A DNA stretch of 64,000 nt, taken from positions 992,001-1,056,000 of the forward strand of contig NZ_OY771649.1 of assembly GCF_963674925.1 (NCBI RefSeq), given 5' to 3'. Source of the DNA: an uncultured Draconibacterium sp. (GTDB taxonomy: Bacteria; Bacteroidota; Bacteroidia; Bacteroidales; Prolixibacteraceae). Shown here piece by piece: positions 25,698-34,140 of this stretch. The notes under the pieces are model-generated. The model saw only the letters and a list, made by a program, of their open reading frames with translations, ran no database searches and had not been told where the DNA came from. Made by a program: the position numbers and the translations under genes. Position 1 is the first letter of the stretch; the number at the start of each line of letters is the position of its first letter.

Positions 25698-27560
25698 ATG
25701 TATGATATTTTAGAACTGAACAAGAAACTTGTTCCTGAATTAAAAGAGATCGCTAAAGAGCTCAATATTAAACGTGTAGAGTCCTACAAGAAACAGGATC
25801 TTATTTATAAAATTTTAGATACCCAGGCTGTACTTGAAGCTGAAAACAAAGGCCAAAAGAATGCTCCTAAAGATGAAAAAGGAGGAGCCGGTAATCGAAA
25901 AAAACAATCCGACAGAAACGTCATGGAGGACGATGAACCACGCCGTTCAAAACGTCCACGCCAAAGAGTGGAGACTGTAAAACGTGAAAAAGTGGGATCA
26001 GGTCCTAAAAAGAAACATGGCGACAAAATTGACGATAAAGTTCAAACGCGTCAGGACCAGATAAAAGCAATTATAAAAGGTTTTACAAAGGAAAAATCTG
26101 CTGCAGAACCAAAGCAACAAAATATTGAAGCAGCTGTCAAACCAGAGGAAACAATATCAGCTCCTCAGCAACAACAGCAGAAACCACAAGCTCAGGAAAA
26201 ACCACAAGCTCAGGAAAAGAAACAAGAGCTACAAAAACCTGAAGTAAAAGTTCAGCATGCTAAAGAGCAAGCGCAACAACGAGGTGGTCAGCAAAGACAT
26301 CCGCAGAATCAGCAAAATCAGCCAAGACAAAATACCGGCGGAAAAGACGACCGTCAAAGACCACAAAATAGAAATCAACAACAAGGTCAGCAACAAGGTC
26401 AGCAGCAAGGAAATCGCCAAAAACAACGTCAATTCGAGTTTGAAGGTATTATTAACAACACCGGCGTACTGGAGATTTTAGCTGACGGTTATGGTTTTTT
26501 ACGTTCATCGGATTACAATTATTTGAACTCTCCTGACGATATTTATGTATCGCAGTCGCAGATTAAACTATTTGGTTTAAAAACCGGTGATACCGTAAAA
26601 GGAACTGTTCGCCCGCCAAAAGAAGGTGAGAAATATTTCCCACTGATTAAAGTGCTGGAGATTAACGGACGAAGCCCTGAGTTTATTCGCGACCGCGTAC
26701 CTTTCGATCACCTGACTCCTTTATTCCCTGATGAGAAATTTAACCTTACCGGAAATGGCCACGACAACATTTCAACTCGAGTTGTTGATATGTTTGCGCC
26801 AATTGGTAAAGGACAGCGTGGTTTGATTGTTGCCCAGCCAAAAACCGGTAAAACAGTATTGCTGAAAGAGATCGCCAACGCCATTGCAGCCAACCACCCT
26901 GAGGTTTATATGATCGTATTATTGATCGATGAACGTCCGGAAGAGGTTACCGATATGGCACGCAGCGTACATGCCGAAGTAATTGCATCAACTTTTGATG
27001 AGCCGGCTGACAAACACGTAAAAGTGGCCAACATTGTATTGGAAAAAGCAAAACGTTTAACCGAATGTGGCCACGATGTGGTTATCCTGTTAGACTCGAT
27101 TACACGTTTGGCACGTGCATACAACACTGTTCAACCTGCATCGGGTAAAGTACTTTCGGGTGGTGTTGATGCCAACGCACTGCATAAACCAAAACGTTTC
27201 TTTGGTGCTGCACGAAACATTGAAGAAGGTGGTTCATTAACGATTATGGCAACGGCGCTTACCGAAACCGGATCGAAAATGGACGAGGTTATTTTTGAAG
27301 AGTTTAAAGGTACCGGTAACATGGAGCTGCAACTCGACAGAAAATTGTCGAACAAACGTATCTTCCCTTCTGTGGATATTCCAACATCGAGTACCCGCCG
27401 CGAAGACCTTTTATTCTCGAAAGAAGTTCTCGACAAACTGTGGATTTTACGCAACTACCTTGGCGACATGAACGCCCTGGAAGCAATGGAGTTTATGAAA
27501 ACAAGATTGATGCGTACTTCAAGTATCGAAGAATTCCTTGCATCAATGAACGATGGATAG
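25698..27560 (+). CDS. rho: Transcription termination factor Rho with Q/N-rich insert
   Basis: 620 aa from the ATG that gives MYDILELNKKLVPELKEIAK, the family N-terminus. Order: Rho N-terminal helical domain (about 1-45), a low-complexity basic and Q/N/R-rich segment (about 50-245), the RNA-binding cold-shock-like domain (GVLEILADGYGFLRS), and the RecA-type ATPase with Walker A QPKTGKT, Walker B VILLDSITRLARAYN and the SGG and R-loop segments. It is an RNA-dependent helicase that ends transcription. E. coli Rho is 419 aa; the extra length is almost all in the disordered insert, a known feature of Bacteroidota Rho. Terminated by the hairpin at 27581. Confidence 0.97.
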   Translation: MYDILELNKKLVPELKEIAKELNIKRVESYKKQDLIYKILDTQAVLEAENKGQKNAPKDEKGGAGNRKKQSDRNVMEDDEPRRSKRPRQRVETVKREKVGSGPKKKHGDKIDDKVQTRQDQIKAIIKGFTKEKSAAEPKQQNIEAAVKPEETISAPQQQQQKPQAQEKPQAQEKKQELQKPEVKVQHAKEQAQQRGGQQRHPQNQQNQPRQNTGGKDDRQRPQNRNQQQGQQQGQQQGNRQKQRQFEFEGIINNTGVLEILADGYGFLRSSDYNYLNSPDDIYVSQSQIKLFGLKTGDTVKGTVRPPKEGEKYFPLIKVLEINGRSPEFIRDRVPFDHLTPLFPDEKFNLTGNGHDNISTRVVDMFAPIGKGQRGLIVAQPKTGKTVLLKEIANAIAANHPEVYMIVLLIDERPEEVTDMARSVHAEVIASTFDEPADKHVKVANIVLEKAKRLTECGHDVVILLDSITRLARAYNTVQPASGKVLSGGVDANALHKPKRFFGAARNIEEGGSLTIMATALTETGSKMDEVIFEEFKGTGNMELQLDRKLSNKRIFPSVDIPTSSTRREDLLFSKEVLDKLWILRNYLGDMNALEAMEFMKTRLMRTSSIEEFLASMNDG

Positions 27561-27580
27561 AAAGTAAAAACAACAACATA

Positions 27581-27614
27581 AAAAAAGCAGGTTCGGTTTC
27601 GAACCTGCTTTTTT
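27581..27614 (+). terminator. Terminator after rho
   Basis: AAAAAAGCAGGTTCG and CGAACCTGCTTTTTT form a perfect 15-bp stem around GTTT. It is flanked by A and T runs and so may act in both directions. Confidence 0.9.
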
Positions 27615-27635
27615 GTTGCCTGAAAAATCGAGAGC

Positions 27636-27668
27636 AAGGATGTCATCTTTTAAAAAGATGACATCCTT
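27636..27668 (-). terminator. Perfect 16-bp palindrome at the end of the U32 peptidase gene
   Basis: AAGGATGTCATCTTTT (27636-27651) and AAAAGATGACATCCTT (27653-27668) pair perfectly around one base, and the right arm overlaps the minus-strand stop codon. The U tract is weak. Likely a 3'-end hairpin for the minus-strand gene, though an operator-like palindrome is not excluded. Confidence 0.5.
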
Positions 27669-29643
27669 ACTTCAATCCCTTATTAAAATTAAAAGTATTC
27701 GATGGTTGAATTTGCTCCGATCGTAGAATTCGGCTTTTTACTGTTTTGGCCCGGTGTTTCGAAACCGGCTCGTAACTTAAATCAACCAAAAACCGGGAGA
27801 AGCCATTCTGCTTGAGTTTGTTTTTTGATTGTGAAATAGAAACCGGAACTTGCGGAACAATTGAAGTAATTCCATTTCGGCGGAAGCGCTGCAACTTAAT
27901 GTTCATATCATCCACCAGCTCATCACTCCCATTTTTCATGGCAATGGGCATTCGCGAATGGAAAAGTTCGGGATAGAAATAAACCGGCACAATTCCGTCT
28001 TTGTGCGACATTGAAAACAGCGTTTCAAAATCAATTTCCTGCGGATATGAAAACAGGTTCACTCCTTCGTTTTTGATAAAACTGGCGGCAGCATCGTTAA
28101 AAACATATACATTTTCGTTGGCAATAATCCGGCACTTTGGCGGAATCAAGTCCAGTTGCGAAATATGGCTGATAACAAAATTTCGTAGTCCGCATTTTAC
28201 CATTTTGGCAATCAGCTCGCGGTAAAATTGTAAGGCATCCTGCTGAATAAACTTAGGCAGTTCGATGTATATTTTCTCCTTAAACTTTTGAATAAACGGC
28301 ACCTCCGGATCAAAACGGCTCCAGGTAATTTTTGAAAATGCCAAAAACAAACCTTCCATTTCATTCAGGTTCATTTTTTTCAGCCACTCCATCGAGTTGA
28401 TGCGAAAATAGAACTCCTCCTTCCGGTTAGTTTCCCTGCCTTTTAAAGCACCTAATATTTTTTGTTTGTGTCCGTATTTCAGCTGCTTAAATTGAGCATT
28501 TGTATCTTCTAACTTCGATGGAAATTTAACATCACTAATCCCCGACAAATAAACTTCGCTATTGGCTTTTACCTGCTTTCCGCCCGAATCAATTTTGAAC
28601 AAACCATTCTCTTCGGCTACTTCACGCACTTTTACTGTTTCCTGCTTTTCAGTACCCGGAATATGAAAACGCAAACGAAATCCCGGTTCAACATTCATTT
28701 GCGAGCTTAACCAGATATTCTGTCCCTTTATCTGTTCAACTTTGCCAAGGAAGACGCCGGCAACCGTTTTTTCAGAAATGGCTTCGTTCACATCCTTTCC
28801 CATAAAATAGGCCGTTTTCTCGCGTCCAAAATCAAGCGCCAAAAGTTCTTTTGCTTTATCCAACTGATCAGGTCCGTCAAGTGCTGTTCGGTAGGCTTGT
28901 GCCACCCGATAAGTGTACTCACCCGATTTCATGCGCCCCTCAACTTTTAAACTGGTTACTCCCATTTTTGCAAAACGGTCGACCAAATCAATTTGCTGGT
29001 TATCTTTTAAATTAAAGAGATACTGATGCGCATTTTTAGCGGTATAAGTTCGTCGGCAAGGTTGCGTGCAAAGTCCACGGTTAGCTCCCCTGCCCCCGGC
29101 GTAACTACTGTAAAGACACATACCAGAAAAAGAATAACACAGTGCACCATGAATAAATACTTCGGTTTCAACCTTACTTTTTTTGCATATTTTAGTCAGT
29201 TCCGGCAGTGTAAGTTCGCGAGCCAAAACTACACGTTCAATCCCCTTTTTATGCGCATAATTCGCTCCGGTTGAATTATGTATACCCATCTGTGTGCTGG
29301 CATGCAACACCAAATTTGGGAAGTAAGTACGTGCAATATAAAAAACGCCCCAATCCTGAATGATCACGCCACTAACACCAACCTGGTTTAAAAAATTCAG
29401 GTAATCGAGTAACTCCGGAATCTCATTGTTTTTGATCACCGTATTTAGGGTAACGTAAACCTGGATGTTCTTCTTTTTGGTTTCTTCAAGAATGGTAACC
29501 AGTTGCCCGTTGGTAAAATTCTTGGCCCTTCCGCGGGCGTTAAATTGTTTTAACCCCATGAAAATTGCATCGGCTCCACCACGTAAAGCGGCATAAAACG
29601 ATTCTGGATTTCCAACAGGTAAAAGAAGTTCCGGTTTCTGCAT
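27667..29643 (-). CDS. U32 family peptidase-like protein (RlhA/YhbU group)
   Basis: 658 aa. The N-terminal U32 domain opens PELLLPVGNPESFYAALRGGADAIFMG and continues through EVFIHGALCYSFSGMCLYS and RGLCTQPCRR, whose conserved cysteines are thought to bind an Fe-S cluster in RlhA-type proteins. Family members named peptidases have been shown to act in 23S rRNA hydroxylation (RlhA) or ubiquinone hydroxylation (UbiU/V); the long C-terminal half here fits the RlhA-size group. The exact role here is unproven. Convergent with rho. Confidence 0.85.
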   Translation of the reverse strand: MQKPELLLPVGNPESFYAALRGGADAIFMGLKQFNARGRAKNFTNGQLVTILEETKKKNIQVYVTLNTVIKNNEIPELLDYLNFLNQVGVSGVIIQDWGVFYIARTYFPNLVLHASTQMGIHNSTGANYAHKKGIERVVLARELTLPELTKICKKSKVETEVFIHGALCYSFSGMCLYSSYAGGRGANRGLCTQPCRRTYTAKNAHQYLFNLKDNQQIDLVDRFAKMGVTSLKVEGRMKSGEYTYRVAQAYRTALDGPDQLDKAKELLALDFGREKTAYFMGKDVNEAISEKTVAGVFLGKVEQIKGQNIWLSSQMNVEPGFRLRFHIPGTEKQETVKVREVAEENGLFKIDSGGKQVKANSEVYLSGISDVKFPSKLEDTNAQFKQLKYGHKQKILGALKGRETNRKEEFYFRINSMEWLKKMNLNEMEGLFLAFSKITWSRFDPEVPFIQKFKEKIYIELPKFIQQDALQFYRELIAKMVKCGLRNFVISHISQLDLIPPKCRIIANENVYVFNDAAASFIKNEGVNLFSYPQEIDFETLFSMSHKDGIVPVYFYPELFHSRMPIAMKNGSDELVDDMNIKLQRFRRNGITSIVPQVPVSISQSKNKLKQNGFSRFLVDLSYEPVSKHRAKTVKSRILRSEQIQPSNTFNFNKGLK

Positions 29644-29657
29644 AATCTATTTTCGTG

Positions 29658-29665
29658 CAAAATTA
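29658..29665 (-). promoter_or_regulatory. -7 element of the U32 gene
   Basis: Read on the minus strand this is TAATTTTG, a perfect TAnnTTTG match 15 bases upstream of the ATG. No well-spaced -33 element. Confidence 0.35.
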
Positions 29666-29739
29666 GCAATAATAAATTTTAACTATCCCAAATAAATTAG
29701 CACTTTTGAGATGATTAAAGCAAAACAAAATTATCGGCC

Positions 29740-30435
29740 ATGAAAAAATACATTTCTCTGTTCGTTCTTCTCTTAATTTCTTCTGCGGGCCTTTACGCAC
29801 AAAGCATTTATGATATCCGCAACGCAATTGATTTTTTTGAATCGAATAAAATGCAACGCGGTGATTTCAGAAAGACGCTCTCCGAAAGCGAAATTGAAGG
29901 CTCGCCTTATTATATAGATGAATTTACAAAGGGTACTATTTTCACGTCCCAGAAAATTCAGTACAACGATGTTCCTTTACGTTATAATATTTATAACGAC
30001 GAAATGGAATTTCAGACACCCGACGAGCAGATCCTGGCCATAGCTGCACCAGAAATTGTAGAAAAAGCAGTGGTTGGAGAAGATACTTTTTCCAACATTC
30101 CGTACGAACTTGGCAATAAAGTAAAACGTGCCTATTTTATTCTTTTAACCGAAGGTAAACTTAGTTTATATGCGCGCCCTCAAGTGATGTACCAAAAACC
30201 TAAAGAGGCCGCTGCGTATAAAGAACCGGAACCGGCAAAATTTATAAAACGGCCTGATATGTACTACCTGCGTTTAAACCAGCAGGCTGCTGTAAAAATT
30301 GAATCGAAAAAGGATTTACAGAATTTCTTTACCGATCATCAAAAACAAATTGAGGACTTTATAAAAGAGAATAAAATAAAACCCGGTAAGGAAGATAATA
30401 TGATGGAATTGGTTGAATACTATAATTCGTTATAG
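29740..30435 (+). CDS. Exported protein of unknown function
   Basis: 231 aa with a cleavable signal peptide (MKKYISLFVLLLISSAGLYAQ). The mature protein has alternating charged and hydrophobic stretches and a Lys/Glu-rich C-terminus (DHQKQIEDFIKENKIKPGKEDNMME) that is probably helical. I do not recognise a family. It lies divergent from the U32 gene and is followed by a heptamer repeat. Confidence 0.65.
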   Translation: MKKYISLFVLLLISSAGLYAQSIYDIRNAIDFFESNKMQRGDFRKTLSESEIEGSPYYIDEFTKGTIFTSQKIQYNDVPLRYNIYNDEMEFQTPDEQILAIAAPEIVEKAVVGEDTFSNIPYELGNKVKRAYFILLTEGKLSLYARPQVMYQKPKEAAAYKEPEPAKFIKRPDMYYLRLNQQAAVKIESKKDLQNFFTDHQKQIEDFIKENKIKPGKEDNMMELVEYYNSL

Positions 30436-30452
30436 CTGGATACTGTTTACTG

Positions 30453-30501
30453 AATACTCGATACTCGATACTCGATACTGGATGCTGGATGCTGGATACT
30501 C
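30453..30501. repeat. Seven-unit heptamer minisatellite
   Basis: Seven consecutive 7-base units of the form (G/A)AT(A/G)CT(C/G): aatactc, gatactc twice, gatactg, gatgctg twice, gatactc. It starts 18 bases after the stop of the preceding gene and lies about 165 bases before the ECF sigma gene. Confidence 0.85.
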
Positions 30502-30666
30502 ATTCCTTAAATCTCTTGTTGCCCTTAGTAAAATTTATGGTAGTTTAATAAATCCTCCCTGTGAAGTAATCCCGAAACACATTGATATTCAACAAATCCC
30601 AAATACATTTCGCAAAAAATATCGAAAAACAAAAAATATTTCCGAAACGTATGCAACATTGAATTA

Positions 30667-31254
30667 TTGCCATCGTCATTGAATCAGAAAATTGATAGTT
30701 TGAATACACTTTATAAAAATATTCATCAGGAGATCATCGATCAGTGCAAGGAAGGAAGCCAGAAGGCCCAATTCCAACTGTACAAGCTTTATTACAAAGC
30801 CATGTTCAGCGTAAGCCTGCGGATCGTAAATGATCAGATGGAAGCCGAAGATGTAATGCAGGAGGCCTTTTTAAGTGCATTTAAAAAGATTGAAACTTAT
30901 AAAGGCGAAGTAAGCTTCGGCGCATGGTTAAAGCGTATTGTTGTAAATCGTTCATTGGATTGTTTAAAGAAACGAAAAGTACAATTTGAGGAGGTAAACG
31001 AACGTACCGCACAAATTGCCGAAAACCAGATGGATACACTCGAACTGGATGCCCGGGTTTTAAAACAGGCGATACAGGAACTATCCGACGGCTACCGGGT
31101 TGTGTTGAGTCTTTACCTAATTGAAGGGTACGACCACGAAGAGATCAGCCAGATTTTGGGCATATCGAATTCAGCTTCGAGAACCCAGCTGCTGAGAGCT
31201 AAGAATAAATTAAGAGAGATACTGAGAGGAAAGGAAATATTTTCATACAATTAA
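30667..31254 (+). CDS. ECF-type RNA polymerase sigma factor
   Basis: 195 aa as read. Region 2 is AQFQLYKLYYKAMFSVSLRIVNDQMEAEDVMQEAFLSAF (DAED-like core, about 35-75) and region 4 is YRVVLSLYLIEGYDHEEISQILGISNSASRTQLLRAKNKL (about 140-180). It recruits RNA polymerase to a dedicated set of promoters. No ATG precedes region 2; the frame opens with TTG at 30667 or TTG at 30679, so the start is uncertain. The next gene begins 4 bases after the stop and encodes a one-helix membrane protein, the normal place for its anti-sigma factor. Confidence 0.92.
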   Translation: MPSSLNQKIDSLNTLYKNIHQEIIDQCKEGSQKAQFQLYKLYYKAMFSVSLRIVNDQMEAEDVMQEAFLSAFKKIETYKGEVSFGAWLKRIVVNRSLDCLKKRKVQFEEVNERTAQIAENQMDTLELDARVLKQAIQELSDGYRVVLSLYLIEGYDHEEISQILGISNSASRTQLLRAKNKLREILRGKEIFSYN

Positions 31255-31258
31255 GATT

Positions 31259-31855
31259 ATGGAAAAGAAGGATAACATAGAAAAACTGATATTGGATAAC
31301 ATTGAAACGTTAAACGATAACGAACCAATGGAAGGCCACTTTGCACGATTTGAGGCAAAGCTTAATGAGCAACATAAAAAGAAAAGAACGATAAGTCTGA
31401 ATATGATTTTAAAGGTTGCTGCCGCCGTTGTATTTGTTCTTTTGGCAACCAACCAGGCCTTTATCTATTTTTCGCCGAACAACCAGGGCATTTTTATCTC
31501 GAAAACAGAATCGGCAAGCGTTACTCTTGCATCTATTTCGCCGGAATACCAGGAAGTTGAATATTATTACACCAACTCGATAAACACCGGCATGGAGCAA
31601 TGGAACAAATGGATTGAAGAAGGTTTGATTTCGGAAGACGAACAAAATATGATGAACAATGAGTTGGCCGAGTTTGAAACACTTTACCAAAACCTGCAAA
31701 AGGATTTGACTGCCAACCCAAACGACGAACGTGTAATAAACGCCATGTTAGAATATTATCAGGCTAAGCTTAGTGTAATCAATATAATCATTACCAAATT
31801 AGAAGAAGTACAACAGAAAACACAAGAATTTGAACAGGAAACAACGGCCATATAA
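31259..31855 (+). CDS. Probable anti-sigma factor, single-pass membrane protein
   Basis: 198 aa. A cytoplasmic N-terminal segment (1-44; EPMEGHFARFEAKLNEQHKKK) precedes one transmembrane helix (about 50-70; LKVAAAVVFVLLATNQAFIYF) and a periplasmic, largely helical domain (105-198). This is the usual layout of Bacteroidota genes that directly follow ECF sigma factors. The role is inferred from position (4 bases after the sigma gene) and topology; there is no zinc-binding anti-sigma motif. Confidence 0.75.
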   Translation: MEKKDNIEKLILDNIETLNDNEPMEGHFARFEAKLNEQHKKKRTISLNMILKVAAAVVFVLLATNQAFIYFSPNNQGIFISKTESASVTLASISPEYQEVEYYYTNSINTGMEQWNKWIEEGLISEDEQNMMNNELAEFETLYQNLQKDLTANPNDERVINAMLEYYQAKLSVINIIITKLEEVQQKTQEFEQETTAI

Positions 31856-31909
31856 TACCAGGTAAATTGGCTGGAAAGTATTAGTAGTAAAATTTAAAAC
31901 CAGAATAAA

Positions 31910-32953
31910 ATGAAGGCATTTAAAAGAATTGCAGCACTGTTTATCATCGGCGTTTTAGCTGCCGGAACAACAGTTGTTGCTGAAGAAAAAACAAAAGAGT
32001 ACCATGAATCATGGTTAAACAATGAGGTATCGTCACTGGAAATCGACAACCGTTTTGGCGAAGTCAAAATCAATAACTCAACGAGCGACTCGGTAGTCAT
32101 TCATGTAACCATAACCGTTGATGCACCTAATGAGAACAAGGCTGATGATTTATTGGATATGCTGGAAGTGTATATCCGAAAAACAGGAAGTGCCGTAAAA
32201 GCGGTTACCGAAATTGAAAAGAACTTTAAAAGTAACCGACAGTTCAGTATCGATTACGAAGTGAATATTCCTTCCGACAAAGACTTGAAAATTAACAACA
32301 AGTACGGTAACACCATTGTTGCCCGACTTACCGGGAACGGCGAGTTTAATTGTAAATACGGTAACTTTACCGCATACGAACTTACCACACCGGAAAGCGG
32401 TTCGCTTAACTTATCGCTGGCCTACGGAAACGCTAATATTGGCCAGGTTTCGCACATGGATGTTGATGTGAGCTACTCGCCTCTTGATATTGAAGAAGCT
32501 ACTTCGTTAAATATCGAATCGAAATACTCGAACATTAGCGTTGAAGAATGTAAATCGGTAATTATCGAATCGAAATACGACAAATTTAAATTTGAAGAAC
32601 TGGAGTCGCTGGCCGCAGAAATTAAGTACACCAATATTAAAATTGGAGAATTGGCGAAAAGCTTAAAAGTTGAATCGGGTTACGGAGGTATTAAAGTTGA
32701 CGAAGTTGGAGCCAATTTTGAATTTATCAACATTACCAACAGCTATGGTCAGATTTCACTGGGACTCGACGATGCCAGTTATTCAATCGATGCCAGCTGC
32801 GATTACTGCGGCATTTCATATCCTGAAGATGAATTTACCGGAAACCGGATTAAAGATAACCACAAAAACACGGTTGTTGGAAAAGTTGGTTCCGGAGAAG
32901 GTGGAAAAGTTACAGTTGTAAGCCGTTACGGAGATATTAATCTGAATGATTAA
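31910..32953 (+). CDS. Exported DUF4097-like beta-helix protein
   Basis: 347 aa with a signal peptide (MKAFKRIAALFIIGVLAAGTTVVA). The mature part is a run of short beta-strand repeats in which KYGN, KYSN, KYDK, KYTN, GYGG and SYGQ recur about every 18-25 residues, typical of the DUF4097/head-GIN type right-handed beta-helix. It closes the sigma/anti-sigma operon, where such proteins are often found, and may be an output or a sensor of envelope stress. Function unproven. Confidence 0.75.
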   Translation: MKAFKRIAALFIIGVLAAGTTVVAEEKTKEYHESWLNNEVSSLEIDNRFGEVKINNSTSDSVVIHVTITVDAPNENKADDLLDMLEVYIRKTGSAVKAVTEIEKNFKSNRQFSIDYEVNIPSDKDLKINNKYGNTIVARLTGNGEFNCKYGNFTAYELTTPESGSLNLSLAYGNANIGQVSHMDVDVSYSPLDIEEATSLNIESKYSNISVEECKSVIIESKYDKFKFEELESLAAEIKYTNIKIGELAKSLKVESGYGGIKVDEVGANFEFINITNSYGQISLGLDDASYSIDASCDYCGISYPEDEFTGNRIKDNHKNTVVGKVGSGEGGKVTVVSRYGDINLND

Positions 32954-32977
32954 CACTTAAACGATCAACATATTTTC

Positions 32978-33007
32978 AAACCGTTGGCAATATTTGTCAG
33001 CGGTTTT
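32978..33007. terminator. Terminator between convergent DUF4097 and GT2 genes
   Basis: AAACCGTTGGCAA (32978-32990) pairs with TTGTCAGCGGTTT (32994-33006) including two G-U pairs, followed by TTTT. The right arm overlaps the stop region of the minus-strand gene. Confidence 0.75.
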
Positions 33008-33899
33008 TTATGCCCGCATAGTAGCCCAGCTTATACAAATCGAAAACCAATAACGATGGACGGGCACCTTTTAAATTCTCTTCCATTTTGTCGCGATACT
33101 TTCTGAATAGCCTCCCGATGGTTCGCGATGGAATAAAAAAAGTTACCCGTTTATATTTCCGTAAAAAGTTTACCTGGCGGTAAAACATTTGGTCGCCATC
33201 GAGCAGCTCTTCTCCTATCTTTTTCAAATTCTCGAGCGCCAGACAACTCTTTTTCAAAAACGCCTGCGCGCTTTCAAGGCCGGTATGTTCCAGCGGGTTA
33301 TCAAGATGAAAGATCTCAACATCCGCACAAAACAAGTCGTAGCCCAGCAGCGTATCTTCGTGTCCGTATTCGCGCAATTCTTCCCGAAAATGGACCCGCT
33401 CAAAAAGTTCCTTCGCAAGAAAAAAGTTATTGGAGGTAATGATAAATCCTTTGCTCCGGTTACGAACTGCTGCGGTTACAGCTTCACGTTTTGTTCCGTA
33501 AGTCCACCGAAACAGCTTTTCCGGATCGGCCGGTTTTTGTTTCGCATAAGCTGTTCCTCCGCATAACACCCGGTTCGCATTACGGTTTTCCAGATAATTT
33601 TTTAAATAGTTCGGGCTTATAATTTTTGAATCAGCATCCATAAACAACAACCAGTCAAACACCGAGTCGGCTCCCAATTTATTACGAATACCGGCTCGCC
33701 CAAGGTTTTTGGTCATTTCTGAGTATACAACTTTGGACTTACTTTTAAGAATTCGATTCAGCGATTTAAAAATCTCATCCGAACCATCGTCGTAAACCCT
33801 GATCTCAAAATCAATGTTCAAATTTGTAGCCTGTTGGTGAAGGTCGTTTACCAAATCCACCACTTCAATATTATATACCGGGATATTTACCGAAAGCAT
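32997..33899 (-). CDS. Family 2 glycosyltransferase
   Basis: 300-aa GT-A fold enzyme. It starts MLSVNIPVYN; VYDDGSDE (about residue 37) and LFMDADSKI (DxD-like metal site, about 87-95) are the nucleotide-sugar and metal motifs. EYGHEDTLLGYDLF fits the acceptor-side ED motif of GT2 enzymes. It should add a sugar from a nucleotide-sugar donor to a glycan or lipid at the inner membrane face. No other glycan genes adjoin it, so its pathway is unknown. Confidence 0.88.
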   Translation of the reverse strand: MLSVNIPVYNIEVVDLVNDLHQQATNLNIDFEIRVYDDGSDEIFKSLNRILKSKSKVVYSEMTKNLGRAGIRNKLGADSVFDWLLFMDADSKIISPNYLKNYLENRNANRVLCGGTAYAKQKPADPEKLFRWTYGTKREAVTAAVRNRSKGFIITSNNFFLAKELFERVHFREELREYGHEDTLLGYDLFCADVEIFHLDNPLEHTGLESAQAFLKKSCLALENLKKIGEELLDGDQMFYRQVNFLRKYKRVTFFIPSRTIGRLFRKYRDKMEENLKGARPSLLVFDLYKLGYYAGIKNR

Positions 33900-34140
33900 A
33901 GTTTCTTTTTACAGGGCCTGAATTTACAACATTTCGCGCTCAAAACAATTAAACCAATTGTTTTCAGAGGGAGCCCGAAGCGTGCTCTGAAATTACAATG
34001 GTTAATACCGATAGTAAAGCAAAGAGATTTTGGGAATAAATGAACCAGAATTTCAGTTTGATTTCTAATCGGTATCATTCTGTAAAGAAGCCACATTTCG
34101 TGTATTTATTCTATTTTTAAGACTTTATTTGAAAATACTT

